Assembly: GCA_013349325.1 (NCBI GenBank)
Contig: DUZX01000001.1
Location: 163,027-227,026 of the forward strand
Direction: 5' to 3'
From: Desulfuromonadales bacterium
GTDB taxonomy: Bacteria; Desulfobacterota; Desulfuromonadia; Geobacterales; Pseudopelobacteraceae
DNA length: 64,000 nt
The position numbers and the translations under genes were made by a program. Below are positions 56,218-64,000 of the stretch, one piece after another (positions within the stretch are counted from its first letter, which is position 1; each line of letters begins with the position of its first letter). The notes beneath the pieces were generated by a model. It worked only from the letters and a program-made list of their open reading frames with translations, did no database searches and was not told the origin of the DNA.

Positions 56218-58579
56218 GCGTCACCACCGTGGCGCCATCACGCCCCTCGTGTGCTTCGCCCGGTCGGTGATTCTCAACCAAAGGGTGCCGCTCCAGCTCT
56301 TCGCGCACCGCATTCCGCAAGCGACCGGTGCCGAGTCCATGGATGATGCGCACCTCACCCAGACCGGCAGCGGCGGCGTGATTGAGGAATGACTCCATTT
56401 CCGCCAGCGCCTCGTCAACGCGCATTCCGATCAGCTTCAATTCGCTCTGCTCATACTCTTCAATCGTAGCCCGCCAGCTGCGGGACGGCTGTTTGGCACG
56501 CCCTGATTCGCCGCTCCCCTGCGGCCTGGCCAGCTCCCGCAGCGCCACATCCAGCTCCATCCGTCCGGCCCTGACCCGCGCTTTGCCCCCCCGCTCATCG
56601 ATCGACAGCACGATACCATCACATCCCAGAGTGCGGATATGTACGGTGTCACCCGTTTTTACAGCTGCCAGCGACTGCAGTTCCGGGCGCAGCTCCTGCG
56701 GCTTGAGCTGTTCGGTCAACTCCCCCTCGGCCCGCCGTATCTTTTCGACGATATCGAGCCGCTTTTCGCGTTTCAACTCGTCCAGCAGCCCGTTCATCCT
56801 GCGCCGGGTCGCTGAAATCAGCTCTTTGGCATCGCCCCACCCTTTTTCAACGGCCTCCCGGCGCAGCGTTTCTATCTCAGCAGCCCGAATCCGCTGCTGC
56901 TCGTCACGTTCAAGCAGCCGTGCTTCCCGCCTGTCCAGCTCAATGCGGGCCTGTTCCAGTTCATTCCGGCGACTGCGCAACTCGGTCAACAGTGAGGCGA
57001 ATTCACTGCCGGCACTGCCGAGCATCTCGCGGGCAAAGCTGATTACCCGCTCCGGCATGCCAAAGCGGCGGGCGATTTCGATGGCGTGCGACTGCCCCGG
57101 TTCGCCGACCGTCAGCCGGTAGAGCGGTGTAAAGCTGACATCATCAAAAGCCATACCGGCGTTGATCATGCCGGGGGAACGATGCACAAAACCGATGATT
57201 TCGCTCAAGTGGGTGGTTGCAATCACCCGGCTCCCCTGCAGCAGCAGTTCATGCAGAACCCCGCAGGCGATGGCCGCCCCCTGGACCGGTTCGGTGCCGG
57301 CCCCCAGCTCATCCAGCAGTACCAGACTGCGGCTGCCGGACTGCTGCAAAATTGCCGTAATCCGGGCGGCGTGTGCCGAAAAGGTGGAATGACTCTGCTC
57401 AATCGACTGATCATCGCCGATATCGACCAGCAGCGAATCGAGCAGCGGAAAAGTCGAGCGCGGACCAGACGGTACCGGCAGGGCGCTGAGTGCCATAATT
57501 GCCAGCATTCCGGCTGTTTTGAGGGCGATGGTCTTGCCGCCGGCGTTGGGGCCGGTGATGACCATGACGCTGTCAGACGCCCCCTCCCCCCCCAGCTGCA
57601 GGCTGAGCGCTTCCACGCGCGCCAGTCCGCCCCGCTTCTGCATTATCAACAGCAGCGGATGGCGGGCTTCCACCAGCCGCAGCTCTCCGTGATCGTTGAG
57701 GGTGGCCACCTCCAGGTCGAACTCTTCGGCAAAGCGGGCGATGCTGGCCAGCCGGTCCAGCTCGACCAGCGTCCCGAAACAGTCGGCGATGGCGGCAGCA
57801 TCCTCGCGCAGCCAACGTGACAGTTGACGCAGAATGCGGATCTCCTCAGCCTTCTCCTCGGCAGCCAGACTCTCCAGTTCATTAACAAAAGGGACAATCT
57901 CGAGCGGTTCCATAAAGGCGGTTTCACCGGAAGCTGAGACGTCATGCACGACCCCTTTGACCATCCCCTTGGAATCCATCCGCACCGGAATCACCCAGCG
58001 TCCGGAACGCTGCGTGATAAAATCATCCTGTAGAAATATTTCGATGCCGCTGCTACGGATAATCTCCTCGATCTTCTTGCGGATACGTCCCGCCAGTCCC
58101 CGCTTGGCCCGCCGTGTCTCGCGCAGCAGCGTCGAGGCCGAATCCATGATACTGCCATCGGCATCGATCGAAGCCATCAGCGGTTCAAGAATATCGGGAA
58201 AGGATTGCAATGGCGGCTGCAGCTCTTTCAGCTGCGGAATATCGGTCCGGTGCGCCAGCTGGCGCGCCAGCGCTGCGTACAGTTGCAGAACCGGGATGAA
58301 CAGCAAAAGTTCCTGCGGCGACAGAATCGAGCCAGCCGGTTTGAGTTGGTCAAGAGCGTGACGGATATCTTCAAAGCTCCCCAGGGCCAGTGAGATCCCG
58401 GAGCGCCCGAGAGCGCGGATCTCGGCAATGCGTGCGGAGGTGGTGCTGATCGTGTGGCGCTCATCGAGCGGCCGGATATCAGCGATATGCCGGATCGTGC
58501 AGAAACTGTGAGCGTGGCGGGAAATTTCTGACAGAATCTTGTCAAATTCGAGGCGGGTAAGCGTTTCTGAAGCGATCAT
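56207..58579 (-). CDS. mutS2: Endonuclease MutS2 (ribosome-collision / recombination factor)
   Basis: A 790-residue protein with the MutS core and clamp but without the mismatch-recognition domain I ('LEFDKILSEISRHAHSF'). The ATPase domain has Walker A 'VMVITGPNAGGKTIALKT', then 'LLVDIGDDQSIEQSHSTFSAH' and 'LVLLDELGAGTEP'. A long coiled coil (about 510-630) leads to the C-terminal Smr nuclease domain with 'IIHGLGTGRLRNAVREEL'. In Bacillus MutS2 splits collided ribosomes; older work linked it to suppression of recombination. It lies 26 bases downstream of the FlgT-like gene on the same strand. Its 3' end overlaps the vapC stub. Confidence 0.95.
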   Translation of the reverse strand: MIASETLTRLEFDKILSEISRHAHSFCTIRHIADIRPLDERHTISTTSARIAEIRALGRSGISLALGSFEDIRHALDQLKPAGSILSPQELLLFIPVLQLYAALARQLAHRTDIPQLKELQPPLQSFPDILEPLMASIDADGSIMDSASTLLRETRRAKRGLAGRIRKKIEEIIRSSGIEIFLQDDFITQRSGRWVIPVRMDSKGMVKGVVHDVSASGETAFMEPLEIVPFVNELESLAAEEKAEEIRILRQLSRWLREDAAAIADCFGTLVELDRLASIARFAEEFDLEVATLNDHGELRLVEARHPLLLIMQKRGGLARVEALSLQLGGEGASDSVMVITGPNAGGKTIALKTAGMLAIMALSALPVPSGPRSTFPLLDSLLVDIGDDQSIEQSHSTFSAHAARITAILQQSGSRSLVLLDELGAGTEPVQGAAIACGVLHELLLQGSRVIATTHLSEIIGFVHRSPGMINAGMAFDDVSFTPLYRLTVGEPGQSHAIEIARRFGMPERVISFAREMLGSAGSEFASLLTELRSRRNELEQARIELDRREARLLERDEQQRIRAAEIETLRREAVEKGWGDAKELISATRRRMNGLLDELKREKRLDIVEKIRRAEGELTEQLKPQELRPELQSLAAVKTGDTVHIRTLGCDGIVLSIDERGGKARVRAGRMELDVALRELARPQGSGESGRAKQPSRSWRATIEEYEQSELKLIGMRVDEALAEMESFLNHAAAAGLGEVRIIHGLGTGRLRNAVREELERHPLVENHRPGEAHEGRDGATVVTLRT

Positions 58580-58605
58580 GGGAACCTTTACGGTGAGAAG
58601 TGATG

Positions 58606-59775
58606 TTACCGCCTGTACGTCAATTCAATGGTATAGCCTGAAAATTTCGTGATTTTAAACGTACCTTTTTGCTCAATACTGTTGGCCAGGTAGATGGAAT
58701 TTTCAGGATAGCTGACCGTAAACGAGCCTATGCCGGCATCTTCAACGGCGGTTACCCAGGTGATATTCTGCAGAGCTTCCTTGATCGAGAAATTTTCACC
58801 CACATCTTTTACGCCACTGACTTTTACGTCAATTTTCTTGGTCACACCCTGAATATACTTTGCAACCTTGTCCAGAATAAGTGGCGACATTTTATCGGCA
58901 AGCTCTTTCAGCCCCGCCGCAACCGCGTCATCGACACTGCCGGCCAGCCCTTTACCGCTCTCCGCGCCGGCGGTCAGAATTATCATTTTTCCCGAAGCGT
59001 CTCTCGTAATAAGGCGGTAGGTCAGCCTGACCGTGGCTGAATTGAAGGGCATCGCGACGCCATAGCCGATGTTCTCCCCCTTTCTGGTTGAAACGGTGTA
59101 ATCAACCTTGCCGATCAGAATGACGTTACTGAGGAACTTGTACATCAAGCTGCGCAGCGACAAAAAGTTTCCGTTTTTCATCGCTTTTTCAATTTCAGCA
59201 GCATCCAGCACATTGGTCGGGGCGACATCGACAACCGTATAGCCCTGCTCTGTCAGTTTTCCGATAATTGTTTCCGAAAGAATATTTGATTCTTCATGTT
59301 CATCCACACTCGTCTGCGAATGGTATTCATGCGTGCCGGAGCGCGAGTCCGTTGCTCTGACAACCTTTGGCCTCTGAGCCGGGATAAACACGGCAATCGA
59401 ACTGTTGAGCGCCAGACCGGAAAGCGCATCCCTGGCCTTGGCGGGCGACACACATACGTTTACCGTTACTGTGACCGCATCCGGAGTGCTGTTAACCGTC
59501 AGCAGGTTGTATTTCGTGACAACGCCACTGACATTCTTGCTGATGGCATCATCAATCATCTGCATATTCTGTACGATGCTCTGCGCTTTGATCTGAACAC
59601 CCGCAACCTGCTCCACGGCCGTCCACTTCGCCCGCGCAATCGCCTCGACTTTGGCAGACGGCAGATCGTTGTTGATAAGTGCCGCCTCGCCGCTGGCGTC
59701 AACACAACTGCTTTCAGCGCCTGCGCATACTGACGGCAGCACGATCAGAATCAAAAGTACCAGGATGTTCTTCAT
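58606..59775 (-). CDS. Secreted FlgT-N/LPP20-like protein of unknown function
   Basis: A 389-residue exported protein. The track ORF (951 residues) begins deep inside ileS on the other strand; the real start is ATG 59775, where GGAGG lies 8 bases upstream and a signal peptide follows ('NILVLLILIVLPSVCAGA'). Residues 22-110 resemble the N-terminal domain of the flagellar protein FlgT and LPP20-like proteins: 'ASGEAALINNDLPSAKVEAI', 'ARAKWTAVEQVAGVQIKAQS', 'TVTVNVCVSPAKARDAL'. The rest ('VAVFIPAQRP'-like strand, then 'SLRSLMYKFLSNVILIGKVD') resembles periplasmic domains that follow this module. No flagellar gene is nearby, so a general envelope role is as likely as a flagellar one. Confidence 0.72.
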   Translation of the reverse strand: MKNILVLLILIVLPSVCAGAESSCVDASGEAALINNDLPSAKVEAIARAKWTAVEQVAGVQIKAQSIVQNMQMIDDAISKNVSGVVTKYNLLTVNSTPDAVTVTVNVCVSPAKARDALSGLALNSSIAVFIPAQRPKVVRATDSRSGTHEYHSQTSVDEHEESNILSETIIGKLTEQGYTVVDVAPTNVLDAAEIEKAMKNGNFLSLRSLMYKFLSNVILIGKVDYTVSTRKGENIGYGVAMPFNSATVRLTYRLITRDASGKMIILTAGAESGKGLAGSVDDAVAAGLKELADKMSPLILDKVAKYIQGVTKKIDVKVSGVKDVGENFSIKEALQNITWVTAVEDAGIGSFTVSYPENSIYLANSIEQKGTFKITKFSGYTIELTYRR

Positions 59776-59829
59776 ATGACATTCCTCCGAAACCCTGCTC
59801 CGGAATGGCGCAAGTAGAGATGCCATTCC

Positions 59830-59858
59830 TTGACAATTCGGCTTTAAATCTGTAGTTT
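59830..59858 (+). promoter_or_regulatory. Candidate sigma-70 promoter for ileS
   Basis: A perfect -35 box TTGACA (59830-59835) is followed after 17 bases by TAGTTT (59853-59858), a weak -10 with three of six matches. It lies about 40 bases upstream of the ileS start in the divergent interval with the FlgT-like gene. No T-box leader is visible. Confidence 0.4.
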
Positions 59859-59895
59859 GTTCCAGTTTTAACGAATAAAGAATGGAGATGCACTC

Positions 59896-62670
59896 ATGGA
59901 GTATAAAGACACCCTCAATCTGCCGCAGACCGATTTCCCGATGAAAGCCAATCTCAATCAGCGTGAGCCTGAAATGCTGGCCCTCTGGGAGCGCGAAGGA
60001 TTGTACACCAGGTTGGAAGAGAGCGGCAAGGACAAACCTCTCTATATCCTGCATGATGGCCCCCCCTACGCCAACGGCCATATCCATATCGGCCATGCCC
60101 TCAATAAGACCCTCAAGGATATCGTCCTCAAGGTCAAACGGATGGAAGGTTTTCACGCCCCCTACGTACCCGGTTGGGATTGTCACGGCCTGCCGATCGA
60201 GCTGCAGGTTGAAAAGAACCTCGGCTCCAAAAAGCACCAGATCAGCAAATTGGAGATGCGCCGCGAATGCCGCAGCTACGCAGCCAAATTTGTCGCCATC
60301 CAGCGCGACGAATTCAAACGGCTCGGTATCCTGGGCGATTGGGAAAATCCGTATCTGACCATGAACTATGAATACGAAGGGTTGACCGCCGCCGAACTGG
60401 CCCGCTTTGCCCACAACGGAGGCCTGTACCGTGGCCGCAAACCGGTACACTGGTGCTCCTCCTGCGTCACCGCTCTGGCTGAGGCCGAAGTGGAGCATGC
60501 CGACCACACCTCCCCTTCCATCTTCGTTCGCTTCGCGCTGCGTGAAGATCTCGGAAAAGAACTGCCGACACTGGCCGGTAAACAGGCCTACGTTGTCATC
60601 TGGACGACAACCCCCTGGACAATTCCGGCCAATCTGGCGATTGCGCTGCATCCTGAATACGACTACGTGGCAGTTGAAACCGAAAAGGGTGTTCTGATCG
60701 TAGCCGAAGGGCTCAAGGACTCCTTCCTGGCCACCACCGGTCTGAGCGGTCAGGTAATCGCCACCTTCAAGGCTGCCGTTTTGGAGCGCAAACTCTGCAA
60801 ACACCCCTTCTATGAGCGTGACTCGGTCGTTCTTCTGGGTGAGCATGTCACGCTGGAGGCCGGTACCGGCTGCGTTCACACCGCCCCCGGCCATGGCCAG
60901 GACGACTACGAACTGGGACTGAAAGAGGGACTGGAGATCTACAATCCGGTCGACAATCATGGCCGTTATCTGAAGGATATTGAATTTTTCGGCGGCCAGT
61001 TCGTCTTTGACGCCAATCAGAGCGTCATCGACAAACTGATCGAAGTGGAAGCGCTGCTGCAGACCAGCAAAATCGTGCACTCCTATCCGCACTGCTGGCG
61101 CTGCAAAAAACCGATCATCTTCCGCGCCACCGAGCAGTGGTTCATCAGCATGAAGACCAACGACCTGCGCGACAAAGCGCTCACAGCCATCGATCAGGTC
61201 CAGTGGATTCCAAAGTGGGGTCGCGAGCGGATCTACGGCATGATCGAGAAACGTCCCGACTGGTGCGTCTCGCGTCAGCGCAGCTGGGGCGTGCCGATCA
61301 CCGCCTTTTCCTGTAGCGATTGCGGCGAGTATATCGCCGACGGCACGATCATGGATCACATCGCCGGGATTTTCAAAACCGAAAGCTCCGATGTCTGGTT
61401 TGACTGGAGTCCCGAACAGCTGCTGCCCCCCGGCACGGCATGCCCGAAATGCGGCGGGCACGCCTTTGAAAAAGAAAATGACATCCTGGATGTCTGGTTC
61501 GATTCGGGTGTTTCACATGCCGCCGTACTGGAGCCGAACCCCAAGCTGCGCTCACCGGCCGACCTGTATCTGGAGGGGAGCGACCAGCATCGCGGCTGGT
61601 TCCACTCTTCGCTATTGGAGAGCGTCGGCAGCCGTGGCGTAGCCCCCTACAAGAGCGTGCTGACGCACGGTTTCGTACTGGATGGTCAGGGGCGCAAGAT
61701 GAGCAAGTCGGTCGGCAACGTCGTCGCACCGGAAGACGTCATCAAAAAGTTCGGCGCGGACATTCTGCGTCTCTGGTGCGCAGCCCAGGATTATCGCGAT
61801 GACAACCGCATCTCGCAGGAGATCCTGACCCGTGTAGCGGAATCATATCGCCGTATCCGCAACACCTGCCGCTACATTCTCGGCAACATCAGCGACTTCG
61901 ATCAGGACACCGAAACGGTACCGTTCAGCGAGATGCCCGAAATCGACCGCTGGGCGCTACATCACCTGGAGTTGCTCAAAGAGCGCGTGCTGGGCACCTA
62001 TCAGCAGCTCGAGTTCCACTCCATCTATCAGGATATCAACACCTTCTGCACGATCGAGATGAGCGCCTTCTACCTCGACATCCTTAAAGACCGCATGTAC
62101 ACCAGCAAGGCCGATTCACTGAGCCGCTGGAGCGCCCAGACCGTCATGCACGAAATCCTCGACACCCTGGTGCGCCTGGTTGCGCCGATTCTCTCGTTCA
62201 CCGCCGACGAGGTCTGGCGCTGCATGCCGGGGCGCGAAGTCGAAAGCGTCCACCTGGCCGCCTTCCCGATTCTGAACCCGGAATGGAAAGATGACCTTCT
62301 GGCTGCCCGCTGGGAGCGCATTATCAAAGTGCGCGCCGACGTTTCCAAAGCGCTGGAACTGGCCCGTACCGCCAAGGTCATCGGCCATTCGCTGGATGCC
62401 GCCGTCGCCATCACTGCACCGCCGGAGCTGCAGGCCTTCCTGCGGGAGTACCGCACAGAACTGGCCAGTATCTTCATCGTCTCGAAGGCCGTTCTGGCTG
62501 ACGACATCAGCGCAGAGTGCTGGGCTTCGGAAAACATCGAGGGGCTGAAAGTTCGGGTCACGGCCGCACCCGGTATTAAATGCGAGCGCTGCTGGATCTA
62601 CAGTGAAGAGTTGGGCACGCACACAGAACACCCGACCATCTGCCCGAAATGCACCCAGGCGGTCACATAG
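59896..62670 (+). CDS. ileS: Isoleucyl-tRNA synthetase IleS
   Basis: A 924-residue class I synthetase that charges tRNA-Ile. The HIGH motif is 'PPYANGHIHIGHALNKTLKD' near residue 60. The CP1 editing domain contains 'WTTTPWTIPANLAIALHP' and 'GTGCVHTAPGHGQDDY'. The KMSKS loop is 'GRKMSKSVGN' near 600. The C-terminal zinc site is 'CERCWIYSEEL' with 'CPKC', as in the bacterial zinc-containing type. The Lys/Arg-rich anticodon domain is of normal length. The start has GGAG upstream. The gene ends in TAG. A CBS-GGDEF gene separates it from lspA, its usual neighbour. Confidence 0.97.
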   Translation: MEYKDTLNLPQTDFPMKANLNQREPEMLALWEREGLYTRLEESGKDKPLYILHDGPPYANGHIHIGHALNKTLKDIVLKVKRMEGFHAPYVPGWDCHGLPIELQVEKNLGSKKHQISKLEMRRECRSYAAKFVAIQRDEFKRLGILGDWENPYLTMNYEYEGLTAAELARFAHNGGLYRGRKPVHWCSSCVTALAEAEVEHADHTSPSIFVRFALREDLGKELPTLAGKQAYVVIWTTTPWTIPANLAIALHPEYDYVAVETEKGVLIVAEGLKDSFLATTGLSGQVIATFKAAVLERKLCKHPFYERDSVVLLGEHVTLEAGTGCVHTAPGHGQDDYELGLKEGLEIYNPVDNHGRYLKDIEFFGGQFVFDANQSVIDKLIEVEALLQTSKIVHSYPHCWRCKKPIIFRATEQWFISMKTNDLRDKALTAIDQVQWIPKWGRERIYGMIEKRPDWCVSRQRSWGVPITAFSCSDCGEYIADGTIMDHIAGIFKTESSDVWFDWSPEQLLPPGTACPKCGGHAFEKENDILDVWFDSGVSHAAVLEPNPKLRSPADLYLEGSDQHRGWFHSSLLESVGSRGVAPYKSVLTHGFVLDGQGRKMSKSVGNVVAPEDVIKKFGADILRLWCAAQDYRDDNRISQEILTRVAESYRRIRNTCRYILGNISDFDQDTETVPFSEMPEIDRWALHHLELLKERVLGTYQQLEFHSIYQDINTFCTIEMSAFYLDILKDRMYTSKADSLSRWSAQTVMHEILDTLVRLVAPILSFTADEVWRCMPGREVESVHLAAFPILNPEWKDDLLAARWERIIKVRADVSKALELARTAKVIGHSLDAAVAITAPPELQAFLREYRTELASIFIVSKAVLADDISAECWASENIEGLKVRVTAAPGIKCERCWIYSEELGTHTEHPTICPKCTQAVT

Positions 62671-62713
62671 TCCCGCTTCAGAAAGAATCGGTTGTCTCGG
62701 AAGGGGTTTTGAT

Positions 62714-63745
62714 GTGCATGCAGAAATAGTAGTCTCGTCACTCATGAATACCACTGTCATCAGCTCAACGGCAGACGCCAATCTCGCGGATGTCATTCAG
62801 AGCATGATCGACAACCATTATTCCTGCGTGATTATCGTTGAAGACGATATCCCGATCGGTATTGTTACCGAGCGGGATATCGTGCGTCTGATGGGCCGCT
62901 TCATTGCCAAATCAGTACACTGTCCCATGAATGTTTCCGAGATCATGTCCGCTCCGGTGGCCACCGTTTCCGGCACGACCACTCTTTTTGATGCGCTCGT
63001 CATCGCGACTGCGCAAAAAATCCGTCACCTGCCGGTTGTCAGCCCAACCGGCCAACTGGAAGGACTTGTCACCCAGTCGGACCTCGCCAAGGCGCATTTC
63101 AGGGTCTATGAACATCAGCGCGAAACCATCGAGCACTCGGTTTCCCTGCGTACCCAGGAATTGATGCAGGCCAACAAACAGCTCAAATCACTTTCGCTGG
63201 TCGACGCTCTGACCGGACTCGGCAATCGCCGCGCCATGGAAGTTGATCTTGAACACACACACAGTCAGGCTCTCCGCTACAACCGCTCATACTCCGTGGC
63301 ACTCTTCGATGTCGATCAGTTCAAACTCTATAACGACAACTACGGGCACAAAGCCGGTGACAACGCGCTGCGGCTGATTTCCGAATACCTGCTGAAGAGC
63401 ATCCGCACCTGTGACCGACTCTACCGCTATGGTGGCGAGGAAATTCTTTTGATCATGCCGGAAACGACCCTGTATGGCGCATTGATCCTGGCCGACCGGA
63501 CGCTTTCCGGCTTAGCCGACGTAGCCATCCCACACGAAAAGAGTTCACACGGGATTCTCACGCTCAGCTGCGGCGTTGCCAGCCAGGTTGAAGTGAACGG
63601 CTATAATCACTGGGAAGAGCTGGTCGATCTTGCCGATCGCGGCCTGTATGCCTCAAAAAATAACGGGCGCAACCGCTCCACCATCATACCCCCGGAAGAC
63701 GCCGTCGATGACAACGTCCCACGGATGCATGGAAACGACCTATGA
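62714..63745 (+). CDS. CBS-pair diguanylate cyclase (CBS-CBS-GGDEF)
   Basis: A 343-residue cytoplasmic protein. Two CBS domains (about 5-60 and 70-125; 'VIIVEDDIPIGIVTERDIV', 'RHLPVVSPTGQLEGLVTQSD') form a Bateman module that usually binds adenine nucleotides. A coiled coil (about 130-160) leads to the GGDEF domain with 'LTGLGNRRAME', 'LYRYGGEEILLIMPET' and an RxxD inhibitory site (RTCD) five residues before GGEE. It should make c-di-GMP under nucleotide control. I use the GTG at 62714 because AAGGGG lies 7 bases upstream and the CBS fold begins at once; the track start at 62603 lies inside ileS. The stop overlaps the lspA start (ATGA). Confidence 0.9.
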   Translation: MHAEIVVSSLMNTTVISSTADANLADVIQSMIDNHYSCVIIVEDDIPIGIVTERDIVRLMGRFIAKSVHCPMNVSEIMSAPVATVSGTTTLFDALVIATAQKIRHLPVVSPTGQLEGLVTQSDLAKAHFRVYEHQRETIEHSVSLRTQELMQANKQLKSLSLVDALTGLGNRRAMEVDLEHTHSQALRYNRSYSVALFDVDQFKLYNDNYGHKAGDNALRLISEYLLKSIRTCDRLYRYGGEEILLIMPETTLYGALILADRTLSGLADVAIPHEKSSHGILTLSCGVASQVEVNGYNHWEELVDLADRGLYASKNNGRNRSTIIPPEDAVDDNVPRMHGNDL

Positions 63746-64000
63746 AATCAAGGCACACCCTCTTCACCGTCATCGTTTTTGTCGGCATCGTCATCGACCA
63801 GATCACCAAAATAATCGTTGATCGCAGCATGCAGCTGTTCGACTCGATTCCGATTGTCGACGGTTTTTTCAATTTGACCTACGTCAGGAACAAGGGGGCC
63901 GCTTTCAGCTTCCTCTCACACGCCTCCTGGCGGCTGCCTTTTTTTATCTGCGTTTCGATCATCGCCGCCGCTGTCATTCTGATCGCCTTCCGCAAACTGC
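63742..64000 (+). CDS. lspA: Lipoprotein signal peptidase LspA (3' end outside the window)
   Basis: The first 86 residues are visible. The first membrane helix holds 'VGIVIDQITKIIVDRSM', with the conserved D-Q-x-T-K pattern of signal peptidase II. The next conserved block is 'FFNLTYVRNKGAAFSFL', the family NxGAAFS motif, followed by a second membrane segment. The two catalytic Asp motifs of the C-terminal half lie beyond the window. The enzyme cleaves prolipoproteins at the lipobox after lipid attachment. The window encodes at least two predicted substrates (DUF1318 and DUF1499 proteins). It is translationally coupled to the CBS-GGDEF gene. Confidence 0.95.
   Translation, partial: MKSRHTLFTVIVFVGIVIDQITKIIVDRSMQLFDSIPIVDGFFNLTYVRNKGAAFSFLSHASWRLPFFICVSIIAAAVILIAFRKL

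Noticed and set aside
59786-59806. Sigma-54-like site (TGGCAT...TTGC) upstream of the FlgT-like gene on the minus strand
   Set aside because: The distance between the GG and GC elements is one base too long for a standard -24/-12 promoter.
59776-61461. N-terminal 560 residues of the 951-residue minus-strand ORF 58606-61461
   Set aside because: This part is antisense to ileS and has no recognisable domain. The real gene starts at 59775 with a ribosome-binding site and signal peptide.

Overview
The window looks like a piece of a Geobacter-type chromosome (Desulfuromonadota, Geobacterales or a close relative). The reasons are the gene content and order (mutL-miaA-hfq, mfd preceded by an MXAN_5187-type gene, ileS followed by lspA), the very high density of PAS/GAF histidine kinases and REC proteins, MglA-like GTPase and FecR/CHASE2 genes, and a moderately GC-rich sequence. 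This is a judgement by eye. No database search was possible, so I do not name a species. I saw no rRNA, tRNA, phage, insertion sequence or CRISPR array.

Region 1 (1-11.5 kb) is housekeeping. On the plus strand are mutL (5' end missing), miaA, hfq, an AI-2E family membrane protein and a PDZ/radical-SAM DUF512 protein. A lipid kinase and glmU follow on the minus strand, then an MXAN_5187-type gene and mfd on the plus strand.

Region 2 (11.5-31.3 kb) is a cell-envelope region. It holds a FecR/CHASE2-adenylate cyclase pair and a vapBC toxin-antitoxin pair. A five-gene plus-strand operon follows: a giant AsmA-like protein, a DUF1318 lipoprotein, a roughly 2,785-residue secreted PD40-TPR-CHAT protein with an intact caspase-type His/Cys dyad, an SH3 protein and an M48 metalloprotease. 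A ferredoxin-nitroreductase and a DUF1499 lipoprotein follow. Two palindromic interspersed elements with ACCACAGAG ends and one REP-like G/C-rich element lie here.

Region 3 (30.9-55.3 kb) is about 24 kb of uninterrupted minus-strand signalling genes: six histidine kinases, five REC proteins, one GGDEF and one HD-GYP protein, an MglA-like GTPase, and a REC-MshEN-PilB/GspE ATPase fusion ending in zinc ribbons. In its centre is the most unusual part. A corrinoid-binding protein, a UroD/MtaA-like protein and a histidine kinase with an N-terminal DUF1638 domain are joined by overlapping genes. A free-standing B12-binding protein with the W-x9-EH and E-x-H motifs of CarH-type photoreceptors follows. 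This suggests a cobamide- or methyl-corrinoid-linked sensory pathway feeding kinases and c-di-GMP enzymes. Three genes in this region carry single-base lesions: two in-frame TAG codons in REC genes and one frameshift in a PAS-GGDEF gene.

Region 4 (55.4-64 kb) holds a PPOX-like protein, an orphan antitoxin with a stub of its VapC partner, mutS2, a secreted FlgT/LPP20-like protein, ileS, a CBS-GGDEF protein and the start of lspA.
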